From positions 10,869-74,868 of the forward strand of contig JAQTZZ010000015.1 of the NCBI GenBank assembly GCA_028687545.1: a DNA stretch of 64,000 nucleotides, written 5' to 3'. This document shows positions 17,374 through 25,652 of this stretch, piece by piece (position 1 is the stretch's first letter; each line of letters starts with the position of its first letter). The stretch comes from Candidatus Wallbacteria bacterium. Lineage in GTDB: Bacteria; Muiribacteriota; JAQTZZ01. The notes under the pieces were generated by a model. The model was not told the origin of the DNA and made no database searches. It worked only from the letters and a program-made list of their open reading frames with translations. The translations under genes and the position numbers were made by a program.

Positions 17374-17544
17374 TTTGGCAAATATTACTTTTTAAAACCT
17401 GCCAAATCCTTGTGGGGTGGCCAGGTGTAACTTTTTGGCGCACTGAGCGGAGCGAAGGAGAAAAAAAGTTGCACCAGGACAGGACCCGCCACTAATCAAA
17501 GCCTTTGTAAAACATTTGGCTGCACAACACTGAAATGTGCCAAA
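17374..17544 (-). repeat. 171-bp structured repeat, copy 2 (3' of the Tyr-rich protein gene)
   Basis: Same length and layout as 15809-15979. The ends are TTTGGCAAATAT and AAATGTGCCAAA, the core CCTTGTGGGGTGGCCAGG and CCAGGACAGGACCCGCCAC are retained, and the inner stem is GGTGTAAC with GTTGCACC. Compared with copy 1 the inner stem changes C-G to T-A and G-T to G-C while pairing is kept, which is compensatory change. It begins 13 bp after the stop of the minus-strand gene. Confidence 0.8.
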
Positions 17545-17557
17545 GTTAAATATTTTT

Positions 17558-18175
17558 TTATACTCCTGACAGCCAGTCTTCTTCAACCGGACCGTTGTGC
17601 TGATGATAATAACCATGCTGGTCGTAGTAACCATAATTGGTGTAATAGTGATATACGCCGTCCTGGCTGTAATACCCGGATTCGTAATATGAACTGGAGG
17701 GATGATAATTCGGGTAGTTTGGATTGTAAGGATAGTATGGGTGGAAGACACCATACTGATCGTAGTACCCACCCGGGTAATGTGGACCGTTTGGCCCGTT
17801 GAATACAGGCTCTGACTTGTAGCGGATCAGGCAGCAGTTGATCTGGGCTGCATCCGCTGCGACCGCGATCTTGATCTGCGAGATCTTCTTGTTCACCTGG
17901 ATGGTGAACATCTGGTTGTCCCCGACCTCCATTGTCTTGTAAAGCTGGTTGTCGAAGTAAATCCCTGCCTGGGCAGTGCCGCCCGCATCGGTCCAGCTGA
18001 TCCAGAGCGACTGTATTTCCCGGTTTGAATCAGCCTTCTCGATAAAAGTCTGACCTGGTTCGTACCAGTTGAACTGTGTTCCGTTCGCAGTGCTTCCAGT
18101 TGTCACGCCGGCGGACCAGACTGCGGTACTGCAGAGCAGTGCCAGCATTGAACAAATGATGATTCCTTTTTTCAA
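17558..18175 (-). CDS. Secreted Tyr/Gly/His-rich repeat protein
   Basis: 205 residues from a TTG start at 18175. I preferred it to the ATG at 18193 because the strong AAGGAGGAG site lies between them, 5 bases before the TTG. A signal peptide covers roughly residues 1-22. The middle part (about 25-125) is a small beta-rich domain of unknown type. The C-terminal ~70 residues are dominated by Tyr, Pro, Asn, His and Gly, with a recurring YYDQxGxxH-like unit (GGYYDQYGVFH, GYYSQDGVYHYY, GYYDQHGYYHQH). This composition resembles adhesive or metal-binding low-complexity surface proteins; the function is not known. It is flanked by the 74-bp and 171-bp repeats. Confidence 0.75.
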   Translation of the reverse strand: MKKGIIICSMLALLCSTAVWSAGVTTGSTANGTQFNWYEPGQTFIEKADSNREIQSLWISWTDAGGTAQAGIYFDNQLYKTMEVGDNQMFTIQVNKKISQIKIAVAADAAQINCCLIRYKSEPVFNGPNGPHYPGGYYDQYGVFHPYYPYNPNYPNYHPSSSYYESGYYSQDGVYHYYTNYGYYDQHGYYHQHNGPVEEDWLSGV

Positions 18176-18232
18176 GTTCTCCTCCTTGAGCATTTAATGA
18201 TTGAATCGTACCTGCTGAACTGGAGGAGAGCC

Positions 18233-18306
18233 AGTTACAATTTGCTGCGGCTCTTACGAACTTGTCCGTTAGAGCCGCACATCCACACTGCAGGTGTGGG
18301 TGCTGC
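18233..18306 (-). repeat. 74-bp hairpin repeat, copy B
   Basis: Near-identical to 17243-17316 with only a few substitutions (for example TTTGCTGCGG for TCTGCTGCGG, and CTTGTCCGTT for CTTGTTCGTT). Both hairpins are kept, the second with one G-T pair. It lies 57 bp upstream of the Tyr-rich protein start and downstream of the 45-residue ORF. Confidence 0.82.
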
Positions 18307-18333
18307 ATTCTCAGCTGTCTTTTCCGACCGGAT

Positions 18334-18471
18334 TCACCAGGTCAGCACATTATAGACCAGGTATTTAAAGGTATTGGCGACAGTAGTGAGCATGCTTCCC
18401 GGTTTTTCTGAAGCCTTGGATTCACTGATTTCACTGGTGGCTGTGTACTGGGTTCTGATTTTTCTGTGCAT
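18334..18471 (-). CDS. Small 45-residue protein coupled to the GGDEF gene
   Basis: A short frame from ATG (18471) to TGA (18334) with an ideal GGAGGTAAT ribosome-binding site that overlaps the stop of the GGDEF gene; only 2 bp separate the two. The product is basic and Ser/Thr-rich at the N-terminus (MHRKIRTQYTATSEISESK) and ends in an aromatic hydrophobic stretch (ANTFKYLVYNVLTW). It is too short for family assignment. The strict spacing argues for translation coupled to the cyclase gene. Confidence 0.55.
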   Translation of the reverse strand: MHRKIRTQYTATSEISESKASEKPGSMLTTVANTFKYLVYNVLTW

Positions 18472-18473
18472 GA

Positions 18474-19730
18474 TTACCTCCGCACTTTTCTTTTTTCCAT
18501 TTCCACTCGATTGCGACCCTTTTTCTTGGCTCTGTATAATGCAGCGTCCGCTGACTGCAGCACTTCATCCGGTTCGCTTGAAAAATCGGTACTTTGCGAG
18601 ATGCCGATGCTGACAGTCAGGGAAACGCGTTTTCCATAATACTTCGGATTTTTAACCTGGGTCAGCATCAGGCTGCCGGATTCAATCTTCCTGCGCAGAG
18701 CTTCTGCCTCGTTTACCACATCCGTGATCCCCTGCCCGGGAGTGACTATCACGAATTCCTCGCCCCCATAGCGATATCCGGTTCCGAATCCGCAGTTTTT
18801 CACTGATTCTGCCACGAATTTCAGGACTTCATCGCCTGCCTGATGCCCGAATGTATCGTTGAAACTTTTGAAAAAGTCGATGTCCAGCATGCAGACCGAG
18901 TATTCACCTGATAATTTCTGGAGCGCCTCATCCAGGGCGCGGCGATTCAAAAGCCCAGTGAGCTGATCTGAAAAGACCCTGCCCCAGGTCAGGAAATACA
19001 GGCAGAAAAGCATGGTCAGGGCATTGATGGAAAAAATCAGTGCAGTGCGGTACAGGCAGATTTTACCGCCTGCCCAGGGTTTGTCGAAGTTCAGGGCTAG
19101 AAAAAGCAGGACTACCGTAAATGACAGGAAACGTCCGGTAGGATTCTGGGTTCTGATCTGGAGCACGATCAGTGTAAGGGCCGTGAAAATCGTCACCGCA
19201 GTAGCGATCAGGTTAGTATTGAGCCAGATGGCTTTCTGAGAAAAAACCGGATATTCTTTTAGAAAGTTAAGAATTGTTTCCTGCGAGCCCAGGAACAGAC
19301 AGAGGAATCCTCCGAAACCTGAGACCAGAAGCAGCAGTTTGACGATCCCGGCACGGGTGAGTATGCCTCGTTCTCTTCCCAGAAAAAAGACCAGAATATT
19401 CAGGCAGAGCAGAACAGTCAGGCAGGCAAAAAAGGGTTCGAACAGCAGTCTGTTTCTAAAAAGATCACTTTTCCCGACCGCTTCCACGGCTATGAAATAA
19501 CCGGCGGCAAGCGCGAGATTGATGAAAGTCACCTGACTTTTGTTGAAATTCCACCCTATCAGGGCTCCGGCCAGGAGAAGCAGATAAGGAAGTTTTAAAA
19601 AAAAATCCGACATGGAAGGGGAGAAGCGCTCTGGATTCAGGATTCTGGTGAAGGTTTCCGCATTCAGAAACAGGCTCAGAGCTCCGATCAGGAACAGTAT
19701 CTGGATCAATCTGTTAATGCTCGTGGACAC
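18474..19730 (-). CDS. Multi-pass membrane diguanylate cyclase
   Basis: 418 residues. About eight hydrophobic segments fill residues 1-245 (for example LIQILFLIGALSLFL, FACLTVLLCLNILVFFLG and LIFSINALTMLFCLYFL) and form an unassigned membrane sensor. The GGDEF domain occupies about 250-415 with DQLTGLLNRRALDEAL, CMLDIDFFKSFNDTFGHQAGDEV and the active GGEEF. The RxxD inhibitory site is absent (CGFGTGYRYGGEEF). The start is GTG at 19730 with only a weak GGGGGC site further upstream, so the exact start is uncertain. A 45-residue ORF is translationally coupled behind it. Confidence 0.88.
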   Translation of the reverse strand: MSTSINRLIQILFLIGALSLFLNAETFTRILNPERFSPSMSDFFLKLPYLLLLAGALIGWNFNKSQVTFINLALAAGYFIAVEAVGKSDLFRNRLLFEPFFACLTVLLCLNILVFFLGRERGILTRAGIVKLLLLVSGFGGFLCLFLGSQETILNFLKEYPVFSQKAIWLNTNLIATAVTIFTALTLIVLQIRTQNPTGRFLSFTVVLLFLALNFDKPWAGGKICLYRTALIFSINALTMLFCLYFLTWGRVFSDQLTGLLNRRALDEALQKLSGEYSVCMLDIDFFKSFNDTFGHQAGDEVLKFVAESVKNCGFGTGYRYGGEEFVIVTPGQGITDVVNEAEALRRKIESGSLMLTQVKNPKYYGKRVSLTVSIGISQSTDFSSEPDEVLQSADAALYRAKKKGRNRVEMEKRKVRR

Positions 19731-19739
19731 TGTAACAGC

Positions 19740-19778
19740 CCCCGGACAGTTATTGTATTCTATCGGTAGAATCCGGGG
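19740..19778. terminator. Stem-loop downstream of the efflux operon
   Basis: CCCCGG (19740-19745) pairs with CCGGGG (19773-19778) around an inner hairpin ATTCTA TCGG TAGAAT (19757-19772). It lies between the PII-like gene that ends the efflux operon and the GGDEF gene. No clear T-tract follows, so termination is only possible. Confidence 0.4.
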
Positions 19779-19808
19779 ATATTTAAATTGAGTTGAGTCA
19801 CTGTGGGA

Positions 19809-20102
19809 TCAGATTATTTTCTCCAGCTCAAATCTGAAAAGCTTGGCCCCGTCATTTTTATACTCCTCTCTAAATCCGGCGAACTCTCCTTCGAATTCCT
19901 CCTGCTGAATCGGAGACAGGGCAATCAGAAACATCACGTTACGTCTCGGCCAGACATCGTCTCCATGATGATGACCTGAGGACATGCCGCTCCCTAAAAC
20001 ATCCGGCAATTCGGTATAAGAATTGATTTTCAATTTCTGTAAAATACCCACAAACTTTTCCCTCAGACCCTCATAAACCAGGATCAGATTCATTTTTTCC
20101 AT
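19809..20102 (-). CDS. PII-like transporter-associated protein (PG0541 family)
   Basis: A 97-residue small soluble protein with a PII-like ferredoxin fold pattern: MNLILVYEGLREKFVGIL, KINSYTELPDVLGSGMSSG, HHHGDDVWPRRNVMFLIAL. The SYTELPDVLGSG...W segment matches small proteins found beside RND pumps and annotated as PG0541-type transporter-associated. The HHHGD cluster suggests metal or nucleotide sensing, by inference. It is the last gene of the efflux operon, directly abutting the RND gene (stop at 19809, start 1 bp after the RND stop). It probably modulates pump activity or is a sensor of the transported ligand. Confidence 0.75.
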   Translation of the reverse strand: MEKMNLILVYEGLREKFVGILQKLKINSYTELPDVLGSGMSSGHHHGDDVWPRRNVMFLIALSPIQQEEFEGEFAGFREEYKNDGAKLFRFELEKII

Positions 20103-23100
20103 CTATTTTTCCTCCTTTTCAGTAACATAGTAAATTCCCGGAATGATCAGCAGAGTGGTCACAGTGCTCACCAGCAGTCCCCCGATCATGGTAATACCGA
20201 TCGGATTGAAGACTTCGGAACTGTCCCCATGACCTAAAGCGAGCGGCAGCATCCCGCAGATGGTGGCTAGGGAAGTGATCAGAATCGGGCGCAGCCTCCG
20301 CGCACCTGTCTCCACAATGGCTTCCTTGAGTTTCACTCCACGTTTCCTCATGAAACCGATGTAATCCACCAGCACAATCGCGTTTTTTACCACCACTCCC
20401 ACCAGCATGATGATCCCGAAAAAGCTCATTATGTTCAGGGTGGTGCCGGTAATCAGGAGGGCAATGATCACTCCTGAAAGTGTGAAGGGCAGTGAAAACA
20501 TGATTAAAAACGGGATTTTAAAGGACTCGAACTGGCCTGCCATCACCAGATAAACCAGGATGATTCCAACTATCAGAAGCATGGACAGATCGGTAAAGGA
20601 TTTTTTTTGCTCCTCCACGTCTCCGCTGTAATTGATGCGGATCGTAGCCGGGAGATTCAGCTTTGCCATCCCTGATTTCACGTCAGTCAGCACTGCAGAC
20701 AGTGGCCGTCCGTATGTGCCGGACATGACACGCACCATTTTTTCCTGGTCCTTGCGCATGATTTCAGTGGGGGCAGCTGCAAACTCGATCTGCGCCACTT
20801 CAGAGAGCGGCACCAGTTCCCCGGACATTGAGGTAATGTATATTTTTTTCAATGAATCAAGATCTTCCTTAGCTGCTTCAGGGAGAGTCAGGAAAATGTC
20901 GAATTCCTCGCCCTGTTCGCGGAAAATGGAGACCTTCTTCCCGTAGAAAAAATCGCGGATCGTCTTCCCGGCCAGTGCGGGATTGACTTTCTTGCGCTGG
21001 GCAAGCTCCCGATTCAGCCGCACTACCAGTTCGGGTCTGGGCGGGTCGAATGATTTCACCACGCTGCTGGTGCCAGGGACTTTTTTCATCATTTCAAAGA
21101 CAGATTCTGCCGCCGTTGTAAGTTCGTTGAAATCCGGGCCATACAGTTCCACAGTCACCGGCTTGGCTCCGCCGAACAAAAGCAGCATCAGCAGATCACC
21201 GGCATTGACCGTGACGCTGGAAAAGGCAGGGCAGCGTTTTTTCAGTTCATCCCCGATTGCTTTGCCGACCTCCTGCACGCTCCTTTTCCGCTTCGATTTC
21301 TCCACAAGGGATGCATAACAGATGAAGCTTTCCTTGCCCTCTTTCATTCCTACAATGGCGCCCTTGGCGTCCTTGCTCTGCCCATAGCGGATCGCCATGG
21401 CTTTCACTTCAGGGGCAACCTCCCGTATGATATCCGCCACCAGCACTGAATAACGGTCGGTTTCTTCCAGCCTGGTTCCGGCGTCAAGATCCGCCTGGAT
21501 CTGCATTTCCCCCTGGTCCACCAGGGGCATGAACTCGGAATTCAGGAGTGGAAACAGGCAGAGGCTTCCCAGAAAAATCAGCAGCATCACTGTAAGAAAA
21601 GCCTTTGGCCTGGAAAGCACAGATCTGATCAGCCCGCGGTAGAAATCCTCCATTTTCTTCAGCCATTTTTCAGTTTTTTGATAAAAATCACCGGTAGGCA
21701 GAGTCATGAAGCGTGAGGTAAGCATGGGGGTCAATGTGACTGAAGTCAGCCAGGAAGCCATGATAGTGAACCCCACGATCAAGGCCAGTTCCTTGAAAAA
21801 TATCGCTGAAATTCCACCCACAAAAAAGAGAGGGAAGAATACTACTGCCGTGGTAAGCGCAGAAGCGAGCACTGCAGCCCAGACCTCCCAGGTACCGTAA
21901 ATGGAGGAGAATTCCCTGCTTTCTCCGCTTTCCATATGCCTCTGGATGTTTTCCAGAACGACAACTGCATCGTCCACCATCATCCCGATCACGATGCTGA
22001 TCGACATCAGGGAAATCAGATTGATCGTGCTGCCCGAAAGATAAAGCACCACAAACGCCCAGATCAGGGAAACAGGCAGGGTCACCATGATGATCAGGCT
22101 GGCGGAAATCTGCCGCAGAAACAGGAAGGTCACAAGCGCTACCAGGAATGCGCCCAGCAGGACGGCCTCGCTCAGAGTGTTGATTGAATTCCGGATGGAT
22201 TTCGAGTTATCCGAAACTACATCGATTTCCGTGCCTGCCGGAAGTCTGGTTTTCAGCTCAGCGATACGTTTCATCACCGCATCCACCACAGTCACAGTAT
22301 TGGCGCCGGACTGCTTCTGCACGAACAGGATCAAAGATGGTTTGCCAGAGCCTCCCCGGCTCAACGCGGTTTTTTCTTCGAACCCATCATAGATTTTAGC
22401 CACATCCTCCAGATAAACCGCTTTGCCGTCCCGCTCAGCCAGGATCACCCGTTTGAGTTCTTTCAGATTCTCGATTCTGCCGGCCAGCCTCAGGTTGTAA
22501 GAATACTTGCCTGAATTCAGGGTCCCTGCCGGGACATCAAGATTGGATAAGGCAGTCATCTGCGAAATCTGATCCAGGCTGAGCCCATAAAAACGCAGCC
22601 GTTCCGGATCCACCTCGATCCGGATTTCGCGTTTGCGGAAACCTTCCACTGTACAGGCTCCCACGCCAGGCAATTTTTTCAGCTCCCTGCCGATGATTTT
22701 ATCCGCTGTAAAATAAAGGTCTTCCGGGTAATGATCAGTGGACAGCGAAATCAGCAGGATGGGAAGCGAGGAAGTGCTGAATTTATAGACAACGCTTTTT
22801 TCCGCATCCTCAGGCAGGTTGGTTTTGGCCATTTCCAGCTGCTGGCGGATATCATTGGCTGCTTCGTCCAGATTAGTTCCCCATTCGAACTGGCACGTGA
22901 TCATCGAGACATTGTCCTTGGACTTGCTGGTGATGTGATTCAGATTGTTCACACTGGCCAGCTTTTCCTCGATGTAGCGGGTGACATTGTTTTCCACGTC
23001 CTGGGCATTGGCACCCGGGTAAATAGTAATCACCGACAGGGAAGGCACGTCCAGTGAGGGGAACATGTCAATGGGAAGCTTGTACAAGCAGATACTGCCG

Positions 23101-23171
23101 AGGATCAGCACTATCAGATAGAAAACAGTCACTCCGACAGGACGCTTGACGGAAATTCCGGCTAAACTCAT
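20103..23171 (-). CDS. RND efflux permease (AcrB/HAE1-type)
   Basis: 1022 residues, the full length of an AcrB-like trimeric proton-driven pump. It starts MSLAGISVKRPVGVTVFYLIV, has two halves each with a large periplasmic loop, and about 12 membrane segments. The TM4 proton-relay pair is present in GMMVDDAVVVLENI, and the TM10 lysine in GVVVKNAIVLVDY. AFVVLYLSG, GVIIALLITGTTLNIMSFFG and the end GGLLVSTVTTLLIIPGIYY are typical. It forms a tripartite system with the adaptor and TolC-like genes. The start overlaps the adaptor stop by 4 bp. The substrate is unknown. Confidence 0.95.
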   Translation of the reverse strand: MSLAGISVKRPVGVTVFYLIVLILGSICLYKLPIDMFPSLDVPSLSVITIYPGANAQDVENNVTRYIEEKLASVNNLNHITSKSKDNVSMITCQFEWGTNLDEAANDIRQQLEMAKTNLPEDAEKSVVYKFSTSSLPILLISLSTDHYPEDLYFTADKIIGRELKKLPGVGACTVEGFRKREIRIEVDPERLRFYGLSLDQISQMTALSNLDVPAGTLNSGKYSYNLRLAGRIENLKELKRVILAERDGKAVYLEDVAKIYDGFEEKTALSRGGSGKPSLILFVQKQSGANTVTVVDAVMKRIAELKTRLPAGTEIDVVSDNSKSIRNSINTLSEAVLLGAFLVALVTFLFLRQISASLIIMVTLPVSLIWAFVVLYLSGSTINLISLMSISIVIGMMVDDAVVVLENIQRHMESGESREFSSIYGTWEVWAAVLASALTTAVVFFPLFFVGGISAIFFKELALIVGFTIMASWLTSVTLTPMLTSRFMTLPTGDFYQKTEKWLKKMEDFYRGLIRSVLSRPKAFLTVMLLIFLGSLCLFPLLNSEFMPLVDQGEMQIQADLDAGTRLEETDRYSVLVADIIREVAPEVKAMAIRYGQSKDAKGAIVGMKEGKESFICYASLVEKSKRKRSVQEVGKAIGDELKKRCPAFSSVTVNAGDLLMLLLFGGAKPVTVELYGPDFNELTTAAESVFEMMKKVPGTSSVVKSFDPPRPELVVRLNRELAQRKKVNPALAGKTIRDFFYGKKVSIFREQGEEFDIFLTLPEAAKEDLDSLKKIYITSMSGELVPLSEVAQIEFAAAPTEIMRKDQEKMVRVMSGTYGRPLSAVLTDVKSGMAKLNLPATIRINYSGDVEEQKKSFTDLSMLLIVGIILVYLVMAGQFESFKIPFLIMFSLPFTLSGVIIALLITGTTLNIMSFFGIIMLVGVVVKNAIVLVDYIGFMRKRGVKLKEAIVETGARRLRPILITSLATICGMLPLALGHGDSSEVFNPIGITMIGGLLVSTVTTLLIIPGIYYVTEKEEK

Positions 23172-24274
23172 TTTTCCTCCGCGATCTCGCAGTCCATTCC
23201 GTGAATCAGCTTGTTCTTGCCTTCAGTGACAATCCAATCTCCTGATTCAATGCCCTCAGCAATTTCGATCCATTTCCCCTCGACAGTCCCGGTTTTCACT
23301 TTCTGCTCGATTGCCTTGCCGTCCTTGATCTTGAAAATAAAACTGTCTGCAATGCCCACTTTTTTGAAGATTGAAGACAGCGGAACCACAACCGCTTCCT
23401 TTGTTTCCAGAATTAAAGTTCCTGCGAGAAACATCCCTCCGGTAAGAGCTTCGTTCCGGTTTTCCGTTTGACCTTCCAGCGTGAATTCACCTGTTCTGGA
23501 GTTCACCTTGGGATTGATCGAAGTGATCACAAATTCAAACTCCTGCTCAGGATATGCAGGAGTGCGCATTTCCGCGACCTGACCCACTTTTATCTTCGGC
23601 AGAAAGGATTCAGGAAGCCCGAATCTGACTTTGACAGGCGAGATCTGCTCCAGGATCAGGACCGCTTTGCCGGAGGAGAGAATCTCACCTTCCTCTTTCA
23701 GTTTTCCGCTGACAATTCCATCAAAAGGTGCACAGATTCTGGTATCTGCCAATTGGATATCCATCAGTGTTTTGTAAGAGCGGGCACTGTCTTCTTCGGC
23801 CAGCATTTTTCTGGCACCCTGAAAAGCCGCTTCAGCGACGGATAGCGCTGTTTCTGCTTTTTCCAGATTCTGCTTGGTGGCAGCTTTGACGTCATAGAGA
23901 GTTTTTACCCTTTGATACTCACTGCGTACGTTTTTATAGGTGGCTTCAGCCTGGACCAGGGCATTTTTCCTGGCTGAGGCCATTTCAAGGGCTGCTCCGG
24001 CCTGAGTGACCTGCAGGTTGCGCTCCGTGGTGTCCAGTAAAAACAGGGGATCTCCCAGTTTCACTTTCTGCCCTTCGGAAACCAGTATTTTATCCAGCTT
24101 TCCTCCGATTTTGGGTGCAATTTCTGCCGAACGGACAGGTTCCACGCTGGAGCTGACAGGTAATTTATTGGTCAGCAGCATTTTTTGCGCTTTCTGTCCC
24201 AGAACCTTTTCCGCTGCTGAAGAGATGAGAACTCCGGAAAAAACCAGCAGCAAAAAAACAGTCTTTTTATTCAT
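23168..24274 (-). CDS. RND periplasmic adaptor (membrane fusion protein)
   Basis: 368 residues from the ATG at 24274, chosen because it has a GAGGATGCG ribosome-binding site and opens a signal peptide (MNKKTVFLLLVFSGVLISS); the frame extends upstream without these. The HlyD/AcrA-type layout includes a lipoyl half-motif (EIAPKIGGKLDKILVSEGQKV), an alpha-helical hairpin (about 85-155), the second lipoyl half (ICAPFDGIVSGKL), a beta-barrel and a membrane-proximal domain. It links the RND pump to the TolC-like channel. It overlaps the channel gene by 8 bp and the pump gene by 4 bp. Confidence 0.93.
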   Translation of the reverse strand: MNKKTVFLLLVFSGVLISSAAEKVLGQKAQKMLLTNKLPVSSSVEPVRSAEIAPKIGGKLDKILVSEGQKVKLGDPLFLLDTTERNLQVTQAGAALEMASARKNALVQAEATYKNVRSEYQRVKTLYDVKAATKQNLEKAETALSVAEAAFQGARKMLAEEDSARSYKTLMDIQLADTRICAPFDGIVSGKLKEEGEILSSGKAVLILEQISPVKVRFGLPESFLPKIKVGQVAEMRTPAYPEQEFEFVITSINPKVNSRTGEFTLEGQTENRNEALTGGMFLAGTLILETKEAVVVPLSSIFKKVGIADSFIFKIKDGKAIEQKVKTGTVEGKWIEIAEGIESGDWIVTEGKNKLIHGMDCEIAEEK

Positions 24275-25652
24275 CGCATCCTCCCAAAGTGTTGAGTTTA
24301 TCCGGGAACATTTTTTCCAGTTTTCCAATTGACTTCATGAATCTGTAATAAGCCAGATAACAATCATATTCTGTGGAAAACAAATCCGTTTCAGCCTTGT
24401 TCAGCTCAAGCTGCGCATCAAGGTAATTGCTGTTATTGACTGCTCCGCCTTTGTACTGAGCTGTTACCACGCTGAGATTCTTTTTTGCCGCAGCCACTTC
24501 GGATTTCCCGCATTCCAGCTGGGAGCGGAATTTCAGCAGATTGAAGAAATCGCTGCGGATCATGAGCGTAAGCCCTGATTTAACGTCCTGTTCCTGGAAT
24601 GAAACTGCCCTGGCCTGTTCATGCAGGGCTTTGGATTTGTGCCCTGATCTGCCGCCGTCGAAGAATTTCCAGTTCAAAACCCAGGTATAGGAATAACCGC
24701 CATCATGTTCGGACAGTTCGGTGCCGCTGTGGTTTTCATACTGCAGGAATACCTGGGGATAATTATCCGCCCGCTCCGCTTTTTCGGCTTCGGCGAGCAT
24801 TCTGCGGTTAAAGGAAATTAGCTTGAGTTCAGGGCGTATCCCGGCATAAGAAACGAATCCGTCCGGAGATTCAGGCAGCAGATTTACCAGGATGCTGATT
24901 TCTGCTGTAGTTTCAGCGGAATCGGCAGAGAAGCCGCAGCCAACCAGCCGGTCATTCTCCATCAGTCTGAATTTTTTATCAGTCCCAAGGTTTTTGATCA
25001 GGGCAGCCAGCGCCAGATTGCGCCCATTTTTCACTTCAATCAGGTTTTTTCTGAGTTCAGCCAGCCTGACATCCACCCTCAGAAGATCAGATTCCAAAGC
25101 AGCACCGTTTTCCACGGCCTTTTCCACGTCATGGCGGTGCGAATTCACGGTTTCTATCGCTTCCCGGATCACGGTTTCCAGCCGTGCAGCCTTCAGATAG
25201 CCCAGATAATTCTCAGATACCTGAAGGATTATTTTTTCTCTGGTGAGCACTGCTGAAAATTCAGCAACATTCCTGGCGAGGTCAGCTGCCTTGATCCCTG
25301 CTTGGATTTTCCCCCCCATATAAAGAGGCCAGTTGAGCACCAGCTTATCCAGATCGATTCGTTCGTCTGTGATAGCAGCATGCATAGGGCCGACTGAGAG
25401 TTCCATCGGACTGTCCAGTCTGGTTGAGCTTTTCCGAGCGGAAATCTCCGGCAGATTCAGACCCAGGGCCGCCTTATAATCCTCATCCGCTTTCCCAAGC
25501 AAAGCCTGGGAGGCATTTATTTCCGGATTATTGCAAAGAGCGATGCTCACGGCTTCATTAAGACTGACTGCTACGGTGTCCGAAAAAGCGGTTCCTGCTC
25601 CCCAGGATGTGGCGCTGAAAAAAATCATAAAAGCCAGAATCAGAGTTTCCAT
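24267..25652 (-). CDS. TolC-family outer-membrane efflux protein
   Basis: 461 residues with a signal peptide at 1-18. Two OEP repeats each begin with long helices (VSLNEAVSIALCNNPEINAS, the classic first OEP helix) and contain the NWPLYMGGKIQAGI and NWKFFDGGRSGHKSKALHEQA beta-strand regions, the usual GG turn of the barrel strands. The length matches TolC homologues. It overlaps the TetR gene by 13 bp and the adaptor by 8 bp, so all are one transcript. It indicates an outer membrane. Confidence 0.93.
   Translation of the reverse strand: METLILAFMIFFSATSWGAGTAFSDTVAVSLNEAVSIALCNNPEINASQALLGKADEDYKAALGLNLPEISARKSSTRLDSPMELSVGPMHAAITDERIDLDKLVLNWPLYMGGKIQAGIKAADLARNVAEFSAVLTREKIILQVSENYLGYLKAARLETVIREAIETVNSHRHDVEKAVENGAALESDLLRVDVRLAELRKNLIEVKNGRNLALAALIKNLGTDKKFRLMENDRLVGCGFSADSAETTAEISILVNLLPESPDGFVSYAGIRPELKLISFNRRMLAEAEKAERADNYPQVFLQYENHSGTELSEHDGGYSYTWVLNWKFFDGGRSGHKSKALHEQARAVSFQEQDVKSGLTLMIRSDFFNLLKFRSQLECGKSEVAAAKKNLSVVTAQYKGGAVNNSNYLDAQLELNKAETDLFSTEYDCYLAYYRFMKSIGKLEKMFPDKLNTLGGCDE

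Noticed and set aside
18374-18613. 79-codon plus-strand frame rich in hydrophobic residues
   Set aside because: It is antisense to the 45-residue ORF and the GGDEF gene and lacks a ribosome-binding site; the opposite frame has better evidence.
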